Under the pieces are notes generated by a model. That model made no database searches, was not told where the DNA came from, and worked only from the letters and a program-made list of their open reading frames with translations. A program made the position numbers and the translations under genes. Positions 17,183 through 24,317 of a DNA stretch of 24,347 bases are shown in pieces. The stretch comes from VRUE01 sp963730315 (GTDB lineage Bacteria; Actinomycetota; Thermoleophilia; Solirubrobacterales; 70-9), in the NCBI GenBank assembly GCA_963730315.1, contig CAVSRD010000003.1, positions 1 through 24,347 on the forward strand, read 5' to 3'. The first letter of the stretch is position 1. The number at the start of each line of letters is the position of its first letter.

Positions 17183-17230
17183 GGCGGCACGTTAGCAGAC
17201 GCTAAGACGGAATTCTGCGACGAGATTGAG

Positions 17231-17261
17231 AAAGGGCTCCCCGGCGAGCGGGGAGCCCTTT
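17231..17261. terminator. Terminator hairpin after rnpB
   Basis: Twelve-base arms AAAGGGCTCCCC (17231-17242) and GGGGAGCCCTTT (17250-17261) enclose a seven-base loop. It follows directly on the 3' end of rnpB on the minus strand, and a pyrimidine-rich stretch comes after it. Confidence 0.85.
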
Positions 17262-17263
17262 CC

Positions 17264-17630
17264 GCAGCGGGCCTGTAAGCCGGATCCTGTCGCGAGCGAC
17301 CATCTATCTCCCCGGGACCGGGGTCCCGGGGGGGCCTGGACGGCCCTGCGGCCTACCTGGACCTCGCCGGGCAGGGTCGACGGTCCTGCTTGGCCTTGCA
17401 CCGGGCGGGGTTTGCCTGGCCGCCGCGTCGCCGCGGCGCCGGTGCGCTCTTACCGCACCATTTCACCTTTGCCTGTACGCGGCTCACGTGTGGCCGCGCC
17501 ATCGGCCGTGTGTTTCTGTGGCACTTTCCCGCGGGTTTCCCCGGGTGGGCGTTACCCACCGCCCTCGCCCTCTGGTGTCCGGACTTTCCTCGAGGGGTTT
17601 TCTCTCCCCCCGCGGTCACTCGGCCCGCCC
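17264..17630 (-). ncRNA. rnpB: RNase P RNA, bacterial class A
   Basis: Catalytic RNA that trims the 5' ends of tRNA precursors. On the minus strand the 5' universal block GAGGAAAGTCCGGAC (17591-17577) and the 3' block ACAGGATCCGGCTTACAG (near 17290-17273) form the P4 core. Also visible are GAGGGCGAGGGCGGTGGGTAAC, split here as GAGGGC and GGTGGGTAAC, as well as GTGCCACAGAAACA and AGATAGATGGTCGC. P1 pairs GCGGGCC at 17628-17622 with GGCCCGC at 17273-17267. That pairing sets the ends to within a few bases, for a length near 367. A minus-strand TACCAT at 17640-17635 is a plausible -10 box. The terminator follows immediately. Confidence 0.95.
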
Positions 17631-17654
17631 CTCGATGGTACCGCGAAGCGTGCC

Positions 17655-17675
17655 ATTCGATGCATCGCATCGAAT
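17655..17675. repeat. Perfect 9-bp inverted repeat between rnpB and the SDR gene
   Basis: ATTCGATGC (17655-17663), ATC, GCATCGAAT (17667-17675). It touches the predicted -10 box of the SDR gene and covers the -35 region of rnpB on the other strand, so it is placed like an operator. Confidence 0.55.
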
Positions 17676-17680
17676 ATCCT
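17675..17680 (+). promoter_or_regulatory. Predicted -10 box of the SDR gene (leaderless)
   Basis: TATCCT lies seven bases before ATG 17688, and no Shine-Dalgarno is present, so the mRNA probably begins at the start codon. Confidence 0.45.
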
Positions 17681-17687
17681 GCCGCCG

Positions 17688-18512
17688 ATGCCGGTTGCCG
17701 TCGTCACCGGAGCGGGCGGAGGGCTCGGCCGCGCGATCGCGCTCGACCTCGCCCGGCGCGGCTTTTTCGTCCAGGTCTCGGATCTCGACGGCGACGCGGC
17801 GGCGAGGACCGCGGTTGAGGCCGGCGCCGGCGCCTCCGCCTCGACCCTCGACGTCCGCGACGAGGCGGCCTGCCGCGCGGCCGCGACGGCCGCGGCCGCT
17901 CGCTCCGGCTCGCTCGACCTCTGGGTCAACAACGCCGGCGTGCTGGTCACCGGCCCCGTCTGGGAGCAGGACGAAGGGGCGCGCAGGACGATGCTCGAGG
18001 TCAACGCGCTCGGCACGATGAACGGCACCCTCGCGGCGCTGGCCGAGATGAGGCGCGCCGGCCGCGGCCACGTGATCAACGTGATCTCCCTGGCCGGGAT
18101 CGTCGCCGCGCCCGGCGAGGTCGCCTACTCGGCGAGCAAGCACGCGGCGATGGCCTTCACGCTCGGCACGCTTTTCGACCTCCGGCAAGCGGGATCCACC
18201 GAGATCTCGGTCTCCGCCGTCTGGCCGGACGGAGTCTGGACGCCGATGCTCGAGGGCAGGCTCGACGACCCCGGCGCGGCCAGCTCCTTTTCGGGCCAGC
18301 TGCTCACCCCCGAGCAGGTCGCGGTAGAGGTCGGCAAGCTGACCGAACGGCCGCGCCCGCTGCTCGTGCTGCCCCGCTGGCGCGGCCCGATGCTGCGCGT
18401 CGTCGACCTCTTCCCGCGGCTGGCGCTGCGGCTGCTGCCGCTGGTGATGCGTGACGCGAGCCGCAGGCAGCGCCGCTACAAGAAGCTGATCGAAACCGGC
18501 CGGTGGCCCTGA
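17688..18512 (+). CDS. Short-chain dehydrogenase/reductase (SDR)
   Basis: Classical SDR oxidoreductase of 274 residues with a Rossmann fold. The dinucleotide motif is TGAGGGLG (7-14). The acidic stretch SDLD (31-34) after beta-2 points to NAD(H) preference. Then come LDVRD, NNAG (81-84), catalytic Ser134 in NVISLAG and YSASK with Tyr147 and Lys151. The tail from about residue 225 is basic and amphipathic (PRWRGPMLRVVDLFPRLALR), which suggests membrane contact and a lipid-like substrate. The open frame extends far upstream through rnpB, but similarity starts at ATG 17688, which has TATCCT seven bases before it. The gene ends 16 bases before the lexA stop (convergent). Confidence 0.92.
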   Translation: MPVAVVTGAGGGLGRAIALDLARRGFFVQVSDLDGDAAARTAVEAGAGASASTLDVRDEAACRAAATAAAARSGSLDLWVNNAGVLVTGPVWEQDEGARRTMLEVNALGTMNGTLAALAEMRRAGRGHVINVISLAGIVAAPGEVAYSASKHAAMAFTLGTLFDLRQAGSTEISVSAVWPDGVWTPMLEGRLDDPGAASSFSGQLLTPEQVAVEVGKLTERPRPLLVLPRWRGPMLRVVDLFPRLALRLLPLVMRDASRRQRRYKKLIETGRWP

Positions 18513-18528
18513 TCCCTGGGGCGCCGCG

Positions 18529-19143
18529 TCAGACCTTGCGGACTACGCCGATCACCCGGCCGAGCACGCTCGCATCGGTGGAGCGGATCGGCTTCATCGC
18601 CTTGTTCGCGGGCTGCAGGCGGACGTGGTCGTCCTCATGGAAGAAGCGCTTCACGGTCGCCTCGTCGCCGATCAGGGCGACGACGATCTCGCCGTTGGAG
18701 GCCTCCTCGGCCGGGCGGACGACCACGTAGTCGCCCTCGAAGATGCCGGCTTCCTTCATGCTTTCGCCCCGCACACGCAAGACGTAGTCGCCGTCCTCGC
18801 CGCCGATCACGTCGGGGATCTCGATGTATTCCTCGATGTTCTCCTCGGCAAGGATCGGCTCGCCGGCGGCGACCTGCCCGACCAACGGCAACCCCCCGTC
18901 GCCGGGCATGATCGTCTTCTTGGCCCGGTCGATCATCACCTCGATCGCCCGCGGCTTGGTCGGGTCGCGGCGCAGCAGCCCGATCTTCTCCAGGTTCGCG
19001 AGGTGCGCGTGCACGGTCGAGGACGAGTGCAGCCCGACCGCCTTGCCGATCTCCCGCACCGTCGGCGGGTAACCCGTCTTGGCCGCGTAGCGGCCGATGA
19101 AGTCGAAGATCTCCTTCTGCCTCTTGGTCAGGTCAAGGTCCAC
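18529..19143 (-). CDS. lexA: LexA repressor (SOS response)
   Basis: Represses DNA-damage genes and cuts itself when RecA is activated. The 204-residue protein has an N-terminal winged helix (KRQKEIFDFIGRYAAKTGYP, recognition helix around STVHAHLANLEK) and a C-terminal S24 peptidase domain. The cleavage site is Ala93-Gly94 in GQVAAGEP. The catalytic dyad is Ser128 in RGESMKEAG and Lys165 in EATVKRFF. The start is GTG 19143, supported by GAGGAGG five bases upstream. An SOS box at 19183-19196 shows autoregulation. Length and motif order are normal. Confidence 0.97.
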   Translation of the reverse strand: MDLDLTKRQKEIFDFIGRYAAKTGYPPTVREIGKAVGLHSSSTVHAHLANLEKIGLLRRDPTKPRAIEVMIDRAKKTIMPGDGGLPLVGQVAAGEPILAEENIEEYIEIPDVIGGEDGDYVLRVRGESMKEAGIFEGDYVVVRPAEEASNGEIVVALIGDEATVKRFFHEDDHVRLQPANKAMKPIRSTDASVLGRVIGVVRKV

Positions 19144-19182
19144 CCGATCCTCCTCGCGGCCGGCATTAGCCTCCGATAGCTT

Positions 19183-19196
19183 CGAACATCTGTTCG
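19183..19196. promoter_or_regulatory. SOS box (LexA operator) of lexA
   Basis: CGAACATCTGTTCG is an inverted repeat matching the actinobacterial/Bacillus-type SOS box CGAAC-N4-GTTCG. It lies 40 bases upstream of the lexA start. Confidence 0.92.
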
Positions 19197-19303
19197 CAGG
19201 CTACCGCTTGTTTCGGACGCATTCAAGCGAGCTCCCGTCCCGCATCGGACCGACCAGCCCCGCGCCCCATCGAGGCCAACCATCTACAATCGGCCGCCCC
19301 CGA

Positions 19304-19389
19304 GCGGCTGTGGCGGAACTGGTAGACGCGCAAGGTTGAGGGCCTTGTGCCCCTCACGGGGCGTGATGGTTCGACTCCATTCAGCCGCA
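19304..19389 (+). tRNA. tRNA-Leu, anticodon GAG
   Basis: The acceptor stem is GCGGCTG with CAGCCGC. The D-arm contains GCGGAACTGGTAGACGC. The anticodon stem CAAGG/CCTTG encloses loop TTGAGGG, giving anticodon GAG, which reads CUC and CUU. A long variable arm (class II tRNA) has a CCCC/GGGG stem, and the T-arm is GATGG-TTCGACT-CCATT. The discriminator base is A, and the 3' CCA is not encoded. TACAAT at 19285-19290 could be the -10 box. A terminator follows within three bases. Confidence 0.95.
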
Positions 19390-19391
19390 CT

Positions 19392-19420
19392 GGAAAACCC
19401 CCGCGCAGCGGGGGTTTTCC
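19392..19420. terminator. Bidirectional terminator between tRNA-Leu and the phasin-like genes
   Basis: Arms GGAAAACCCCCGC (19392-19404) and GCGGGGGTTTTCC (19408-19420) pair perfectly over 13 bases with a 3-base loop. The A/T runs provide a U-tract in both directions. Confidence 0.9.
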
Positions 19421-19443
19421 CTTCGGGCGAGGAGGCGGTTCGG

Positions 19444-19779
19444 CTAGCTCGCCGGCTCCCTCGAGGCAACGTCGACGTCGACGTTGACGTCCGTATCGAC
19501 CTCCACGTTGACCACGACGGCGCTGCGGGCGAGGCTGCGCACGGCGCTGTACTGGGCCCGGGCGATGGCCTGCGCCATCTCCAGGCCGGAGTTGACGATT
19601 TCCCGCTGCTTGGTGACGCCGACGCTCACGGGGACGACCTTCTCCACCGTCTCGACGAACTCGCTGAGCGTCTCGGCCAGGGTCCCCTGGCCGGTCCTGA
19701 TCAGCTCGAGCCACTGCTCGGAGAGCTCCTTCGCCTCCTGGTCTGCGGTCTCGACGACCTCGGCTTTGGACGCGGTCAT
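19444..19779 (-). CDS. Phasin-like protein 2 with Val/Asp tail
   Basis: A 111-residue, probably helical protein and the second of a tandem pair. Residues 18-88 align with its upstream neighbour: shared LSE, GQ, FV, an EIV-S-L-MA block and a final QY followed by SA. This is the pattern of phasin-like coiled-coil proteins that coat polyhydroxyalkanoate granules. The last 24 residues differ from the core: alternating Val and Asp with Asn (VNVEVDTDVNVDVDVAS), acidic and likely extended. ATG 19779 shares one base with the upstream TAA (TAATG), and GAGGAGG lies ten bases before it, so the two are co-translated. No PHA synthase is visible in the window, so granule binding is an inference. Confidence 0.7.
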   Translation of the reverse strand: MTASKAEVVETADQEAKELSEQWLELIRTGQGTLAETLSEFVETVEKVVPVSVGVTKQREIVNSGLEMAQAIARAQYSAVRSLARSAVVVNVEVDTDVNVDVDVASREPAS

Positions 19780-20057
19780 TACGATCTTGCCTCCTCGCCC
19801 TCCCCGGCCCCGACCGACTCGCCGGCGCTGTGCACGACCTTTTTCAGGAAGTCGTACTGGGTCTCGACCAGTTTGTCGGCCATCTTCAGGGCCGAGTCGA
19901 CGATTTCCTCGACCTGCGAGGGGCTCGCCGAGCCGGAGAGCGTCTTGTCGATGCTGCCGACGAAGCTGCGAACCGCCCCGATCGCCGCCTCCTGGCCGTC
20001 CTTGATCTCGTCCAGCACTTCCTCGGACAGCTCTACCGATTTGTCTGCAAGTGCCAT
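19779..20057 (-). CDS. Phasin-like protein 1
   Basis: A 92-residue acidic helical protein without cysteine or signal peptide, beginning MALADKSVELSEEVLDEI. The heptad-like spacing of Leu, Ile and Val from residue 8 to 70 suggests an amphipathic helix bundle of the phasin type. Residues 9-77 resemble the next gene, so the two arose by duplication and then diverged. ATG 20057 is well supported by AAGGGAGG six bases upstream. The 168 bases before the gene hold an inverted repeat GATCCC-GCA-GGGATC (20074-20088) just before the ribosome binding site, which might mask it; I see no convincing promoter box there. Other names for such proteins are possible; only the fold class is clear. Confidence 0.7.
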   Translation of the reverse strand: MALADKSVELSEEVLDEIKDGQEAAIGAVRSFVGSIDKTLSGSASPSQVEEIVDSALKMADKLVETQYDFLKKVVHSAGESVGAGEGEEARS

Positions 20058-20073
20058 TTTGCGCCTCCCTTCC

Positions 20074-20088
20074 GATCCCGCAGGGATC
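20074..20088. repeat. Inverted repeat in the leader of the phasin-like operon
   Basis: GATCCC (20074-20079), GCA, GGGATC (20083-20088), placed just upstream of the AAGGGAGG ribosome binding site. It could be an operator or a small RNA hairpin. Confidence 0.35.
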
Positions 20089-20225
20089 CCTGTCGTGCTG
20101 CCTGAACGTCGCCCGGTCGGGCCTCCAGCTCGAATCCTTGCCGTCGCCGCAACGGTCCGCATCCGCAATAGCTACGGATCGTTCGTGTGCTGAACTGCCG
20201 ACCGGAAGGGAGCCCACGGGCGCGC

Positions 20226-21626
20226 TCAGGTCTCCGCCTCCACCCGGCCTTCGCCGACCGCCGTCCGCAGCGCCTCGTAGTCGCGTTCGCTGCGGTCGGC
20301 GTAGGTCTCGGCGAACTCGGCCATCGCCCGGTCGAAGACCTCTCCCTTGCCGAGGTAGGCGGCGATCGCGATCCGGTCGCCGCCGCGGGCGTGGGCGTGG
20401 GCCAGGGTCATGCCGCAAATCTGCGCGTAGGCGGTCAGCGCGCGCGGCTCCATCTCCTCCACCTTCGCCGAGGCCTTCCAGTCCCATAGCTGGCGCACGT
20501 AGAAGTCGTGGCGGTGGCCGTCGATCCCCTCGGCCCGCAGCCAGCCGAGCAGCAGGTCGCTCGAGGCCTGCATCAGCCTCTGCCCCTGGACGACCCGCTC
20601 GCCCTGCTCGTCAAAGCGGCTCGGCGCCGCGTAGGGCTCGATCACCGAGCGCTGCGCCTCCTTGACCTGCAGGAAGAGCGGATCGCGCTCGTCACGACCC
20701 AGCATCAGGACGATCCAGGCCCGCGTGCCGACGCTGCCCACGCCGACCACTTTGAAGGCGGCGTCGACGAAGCGGTAGCCGTCGAGGACGGCACCGCGCT
20801 CCTCGTCGAGCGACTCGCGGTACTCGCCGAGCAGCTCCTGAACGCGCGTTTCGACGTCCACTCCCTCCGCCTCCGCGCCCAGCTCGCGGATCGGCACGAC
20901 GAGGGGCGGGTCGGAAACGATGCGCGGCTCCCTGCCGGAGTCGTCGACCAGCTTCGAGAAGGCCCGCGAGCTGTCCTTGGCGCGCGCCTTGGCGACGCCG
21001 CGTTTGAAGCGCTTCCTCTGCTCTTCGCCCGCCGCCGCCACCCAGCGCTCGGCGATCGTCTCCGCGTCGAGCTGCTGGTACCAGGCCTTGAGATTGCCCA
21101 TCGCCGCCAGGCGTCGCATCGTTTCGCGGTATTCCGCCGTCGCGGCCCGCACGATGCGCCGCCGTCGCCGCCGGCCAAAGCCGCGCTCGCGGCCGGCCAG
21201 CGAGAAGCTGGCGACCAGCCGCTTCAAGTCCCACTCCCAGGGGCCGCGCAGCGTCTCGTCGAAGTCGTTGAGGTCGAAGACGAGCCGCCGCTCGGGGGAG
21301 GCGAAGGCTCCGAAGTTGGAGAGGTGGGCGTCGCCGCAGAGCTGCGTCTCGAACCCCGAGCGCGGGGTCGCCGCGAGGTCCGCCGCCATCACCGCCGCGG
21401 CGCCCCGGTAGAAGGCGAACGGCGAGGCCAGCATCCGCCCGTAGCGCAGCGGCACGAGCCGGCCGACCCGCGAGACCGCCTGACGCTCCAGCAGCTCGAC
21501 CGGGTCCGCCCGGCCTGCGGGCGCCTCCCACTCGCCGTTGCTGGAGCGCGGCGCCGCCGACCGCGCCGCCTTCCCGGCCGCGACCCGCTCCCCCGGCGTC
21601 CCGGGATTGTGGTCTCGGTCGGCCAT
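20226..21626 (-). CDS. DUF2252 family protein
   Basis: A 466-residue cytoplasmic protein of a widespread family without assigned function. Recognised by LLERQAVSRVGRLVPLRYGR, SPFAFYRGAAAVMAADLA, QLCGDAHLSNFG (96-106), VFDLNDFDETLRGPWEWDLK (117-136) and, later, FKVVGVGSVGTRAW (291-304) with FLQVKEA (318-324). The GDxHxxN and DxNDFDE pair looks like the catalytic and metal loops of aminoglycoside-phosphotransferase-type kinases. The Gly-rich loop and lysine come after them rather than before. ATG 21626 is chosen; ATG 21650 would add eight residues. Neither has a close Shine-Dalgarno. It is divergent from the SCP2-hydrolase gene with an 87-base gap. Confidence 0.88.
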   Translation of the reverse strand: MADRDHNPGTPGERVAAGKAARSAAPRSSNGEWEAPAGRADPVELLERQAVSRVGRLVPLRYGRMLASPFAFYRGAAAVMAADLAATPRSGFETQLCGDAHLSNFGAFASPERRLVFDLNDFDETLRGPWEWDLKRLVASFSLAGRERGFGRRRRRRIVRAATAEYRETMRRLAAMGNLKAWYQQLDAETIAERWVAAAGEEQRKRFKRGVAKARAKDSSRAFSKLVDDSGREPRIVSDPPLVVPIRELGAEAEGVDVETRVQELLGEYRESLDEERGAVLDGYRFVDAAFKVVGVGSVGTRAWIVLMLGRDERDPLFLQVKEAQRSVIEPYAAPSRFDEQGERVVQGQRLMQASSDLLLGWLRAEGIDGHRHDFYVRQLWDWKASAKVEEMEPRALTAYAQICGMTLAHAHARGGDRIAIAAYLGKGEVFDRAMAEFAETYADRSERDYEALRTAVGEGRVEAET

Positions 21627-21700
21627 CGTCAAGCGTTCAGTGTCCCTCATGCGGCAAGCCGGCGTCGCCGGCCGTACGACCTCGAGTCTGCGTCGGCGAC

Positions 21701-21706
21701 TACTGT
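21701..21706 (+). promoter_or_regulatory. Predicted -10 box of the SCP2-hydrolase gene (leaderless)
   Basis: TACTGT lies seven bases before ATG 21714 without a Shine-Dalgarno between them. No clear -35 box is seen. Confidence 0.4.
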
Positions 21707-21713
21707 GGCGGCG

Positions 21714-23099
21714 ATGGGGCAAGGGTCGGTCGACAGCCTGATTGGACGGGTCGAGGAGGTCTTCGCTTCGCTTCCCGAGCGCTACCTGGGCGGCGAGGAG
21801 GGCCGTCGGGCGACTGTCCAGGTCCGTCTCTCCGACGTCGGGCGCAGCTGGGAGGTGGAGCTGCGCGACGATCGCTGCAAGGTCCGCACCTCGCCGCGCC
21901 GCGAGCCCGACGTGACAATCGGCACCGACGCCGCCACCTGGCTGGCGCTGCGCGAGGGCCGGCTCTCCGGGCTCGACGCCTTCCGCGAGCGCCGGCTCTG
22001 GGCGCGCGGCAACCTCGACGTCGCGGTCGGCTTCGAGGGACTGTTCAGGCTGCCCGACGACCGCCCGCCGCTGCTGCGGCTGCACGACGTGCGGGTGCGC
22101 GGCGCGCGGATCTCCTGCCTGACCGCCGGCCACGGCCCGAAGCGGGCGATCCTGATCCACGGCCTGGGCGGCGCCAAGAGCTCCTTCTTCGAAACCGTGG
22201 CAGCCCTCTCGCCCGACCACACCGTGCACGCGATCGACCTGCCCGGCTTCGGCGCCTCCTCCAAGCCGCTCGCCTCCTACGCGCCGGACTTCTTCGCCCG
22301 CCACGTGCTGCGCCTGATGGACGCCCTGGCGATCGACCGCGCCGACCTGGTCGGCAACTCGCTGGGCGGGCGGGTCGCGCTTGAGGTAGGCCTGCGGGCG
22401 CCGGGCCGGGTGCGCAGCCTCAGCCTGCTCGCCCCCTCGATGGCCTTCCGGCGCGGCCGCGAGCTGGTGCCGCTGGTCCGCGTCCTGCGCCCCGAGCTGG
22501 CCGCCATGCCGCCCATCTTCCGCCCCCGTCAGGTCAGCGACGGCTTCTGGCGGATGATCGCCCACCCCGACCGGGTCGATCCCTCGATCGCCGACCTCGC
22601 CTCCGACGAGTTCTTCCGCGCCCACAGCTCGCGCGCCGGCCGCATCGCCTTCTACGCGGCCGCCCGCCAGATCTACCTCGAGCCGCCGCACGGCCCGAAG
22701 GGCTTCTGGAGCCGCCTCGAGCTGCTGCGGCCGCCGGCGCTGTTCATCTGGGGGGGCGAGGACCGGCTGGTGCCGGCGGGCTTCTCCCGCCACGTCGAGG
22801 CCGCCCTGCCGGGCGCTTCCCAGGTGGTGCTGCCGAACTGCGGGCACGTCCCCCAGATCGAGCTGCCCGAGCGCACCCACGAGCTGGTCCGCGGGTTCAT
22901 CGCCTCGGCCGAGGGACCCTCGGGGCACCGGCCGCGCGCTCGGCGTAGGATCGCCGCATGTATTACATGGAGCGCCCGCGGGGGATCGGGTCGGCTGCCA
23001 AGCGCTTCGTCGAAGAGCGCGTCTCGAGGAGGCTCAGCGCCCATCTGGAGGACCGCGACCCCGACTACCTGCGCGAGGCGCTGCCGCTGCTCTGGCTGA
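21714..23099 (+). CDS. SCP2 sterol-binding domain fused to an alpha/beta hydrolase
   Basis: Two-domain protein. Residues 1-110 look like an SCP2-type lipid-binding domain (PDVTIGTDAATWLALREGRL, then ARGNLDVAVGFEGLF). From about 130 on it is an alpha/beta hydrolase with IHGLGGAKSSFF as oxyanion region and a full catalytic triad: Ser216 in GNSLGG, Asp350 in WGGEDRLVP and His378 in CGHVPQIE. A lipid ester or thioester is the likely substrate. The fold should end near 22920; the open frame continues to 23099 and overlaps the acyltransferase gene by 142 bases. The extra 50 residues are Arg/Ser/Ala-rich and do not look natural. A single-base indel before 22946 would instead give a TAG at 22946. I therefore trust the protein only to about residue 405. 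Confidence 0.88.
   Translation: MGQGSVDSLIGRVEEVFASLPERYLGGEEGRRATVQVRLSDVGRSWEVELRDDRCKVRTSPRREPDVTIGTDAATWLALREGRLSGLDAFRERRLWARGNLDVAVGFEGLFRLPDDRPPLLRLHDVRVRGARISCLTAGHGPKRAILIHGLGGAKSSFFETVAALSPDHTVHAIDLPGFGASSKPLASYAPDFFARHVLRLMDALAIDRADLVGNSLGGRVALEVGLRAPGRVRSLSLLAPSMAFRRGRELVPLVRVLRPELAAMPPIFRPRQVSDGFWRMIAHPDRVDPSIADLASDEFFRAHSSRAGRIAFYAAARQIYLEPPHGPKGFWSRLELLRPPALFIWGGEDRLVPAGFSRHVEAALPGASQVVLPNCGHVPQIELPERTHELVRGFIASAEGPSGHRPRARRRIAACITWSARGGSGRLPSASSKSASRGGSAPIWRTATPTTCARRCRCSG
22946..22951 (+). promoter_or_regulatory. Possible -10 box of the acyltransferase gene (leaderless)
   Basis: TAGGAT lies six bases before ATG 22958, without a Shine-Dalgarno. It may also contain the true stop (TAG) of the hydrolase gene. 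Confidence 0.35.
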
Positions 23100-23829
23100 T
23101 CTCGACCTTCTACTTCCGGGCCGAGGTGCGCGACATCGGCAACGTTCCGGCTGACCGCCCGGCGCTGCTGGTCGGCAACCACTCCGGCGGCAACGTGACG
23201 TCGACACCTTCATCTTCTCGCTCGCCTTCTCCACCTACTTCGGCGTCGAGCGGCCCTTCCACCAGCTCGCCCACAACCTCGCGATCGCCTGGCCGCTGGC
23301 CGGCGAGATGCTGCGCAAATCGGGCACGATGAGCGCCTCGCAGGAGCACGCCGAGGAGGCGCTCGCCGCGGGCGCCCCGGTGCTCGTCTACCCCGGCGGA
23401 GACTGGGAGACGCACCGGCCGAGCTGGCGGAGCGACGAGGTCGACTTCGGCGGCCGCAAGGGCTTCATCCGCCTGGCGCTCGATGCCGGCGTCCCGATCG
23501 TCCCGGTGGTCTCGATCGGCGGCCAGGAGACCGCCCTCTTCCTCAGCCGGGGCGCCCGGCTGGCGCGGACGCTGCGGCTCGACAAGCTGCTCCGGCTCAA
23601 GGTGCTGCCGATCTCGCTCGCCCTCCCCTGGGGGCTGAATGTCGGCGACTTCGCGGGCCACCTGCCGCTGCCGGCGAAGATCACGATCGAGGTGCTGCCG
23701 CCGATCGACCTCGAGCGTGAGTTCGGTCCCGACCCCGATGTCGATGAGGTCTACGCGCACGTCACCGCCCTCATGCAGGAGGCGCTCGACGGGCTCGCAG
23801 CGGAGCGGCGCTTCCCGGTGGTCGGATGA
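22958..23829 (+). CDS. PlsC-like lysophospholipid/diacylglycerol acyltransferase (one frameshift)
   Basis: Acyltransferase of the PlsC/LPLAT fold, about 290 residues, which moves acyl groups from acyl-CoA to a glycerolipid. Frame 2 runs from ATG 22958 (MYYMERPRGIGSAAKR) through PALLVGNHSGGNV. A missing G near 23197 then shifts to frame 1, restoring DVDTFIFSLAFSTYFGVERP. The NHSGG block with the following Asp is the catalytic His-Asp region. Later blocks are VLVYPGGDWETHRPSWRSDE and VPIVPVVSIGGQET, typical of the TMEM68/DGAT2-related branch. It overlaps the next gene by four bases (ATGA). The upstream boundary is blurred by the over-long hydrolase frame. Storage lipid or phospholipid synthesis are both possible. 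Confidence 0.85.
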
Positions 23830-24317
23830 GGGTCGACGAGTCGACTCTCGTCGCCGCGCCCAGGAGACGGTCTGGGAGTACCTCGCCGACCCCGCGAGCT
23901 ACCTGCACTTCATGTCGGGGATCACCCACTGGGAGGTGGTCGGCGACAGGGCGAACGGGCTCGGCGCCCGCTACCGGGTCCTGATCCGCGTCGGCGCCGC
24001 CGAGGTGGGCGGGCTGGTCGAGGTGGTCGAGTGGGACGAGCCGTTCGACATCGCCTGGCACTCGGTGACCGGCGTCGACCACCGCGGGCGCTGGCGGCTC
24101 CGCGAGCACGGCGAGGGCCGCAGCAGGATCGAGTTCCGCTTCGCCTACGGCGTGGCCGGCGGCGGGATCGCCGGCCTGGTCACCGAGGTCGCCTCGCCGC
24201 TCACCGTGCGCCGCCAATGCGCCGCACCCTGCGCAGCTCAAGCGCCAGGTCGAACACGAGCAGCGCCGCCCCGAGGCCGAGCGGCGCCGCGCCGCGCGGC
24301 AGGCGGCGCGGGCTTAG
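23826..24317 (+). CDS. SRPBCC (START-like) polyketide cyclase/lipid-binding protein (three frameshifts)
   Basis: Small helix-grip protein of about 163 residues, a fold that binds lipids or hydrophobic compounds in a cavity. It starts at ATG 23826 with MRVDESTLVAAP, overlapping the acyltransferase stop as ATGA. One lost base near 23858 gives ETVWEYLADPASYLHFMSGI, a typical SRPBCC beginning. The core continues with GARYRVLIRVGAAEVGGLVE, FDIAWHSVTGVDHRGRWRL and IEFRFAYGV. Two more lost bases, near 24217 and 24235, are needed to reach a basic coiled tail (QVEHEQRRPEAERRRAARQA) and TAG 24315. All three corrections go in the same direction (missing base), as expected for sequencing errors. The close linkage to the acyltransferase and SCP2-hydrolase suggests lipid work. 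Confidence 0.75.

Noticed and set aside
17226..17687. Upstream in-frame extension of the SDR gene
   Set aside because: It reads through the terminator and the antisense of rnpB; the SDR fold starts at ATG 17688.
19304..19420. tRNA-Leu 3' end as an attachment site for a mobile element
   Set aside because: No integrase, no repeated tRNA end and no change in composition are visible nearby.
19473..19525. GACGTC-like triplet repeats as a non-coding tandem repeat
   Set aside because: They are explained by the Val/Asp tail of the second phasin-like protein, which stays in frame to its stop.
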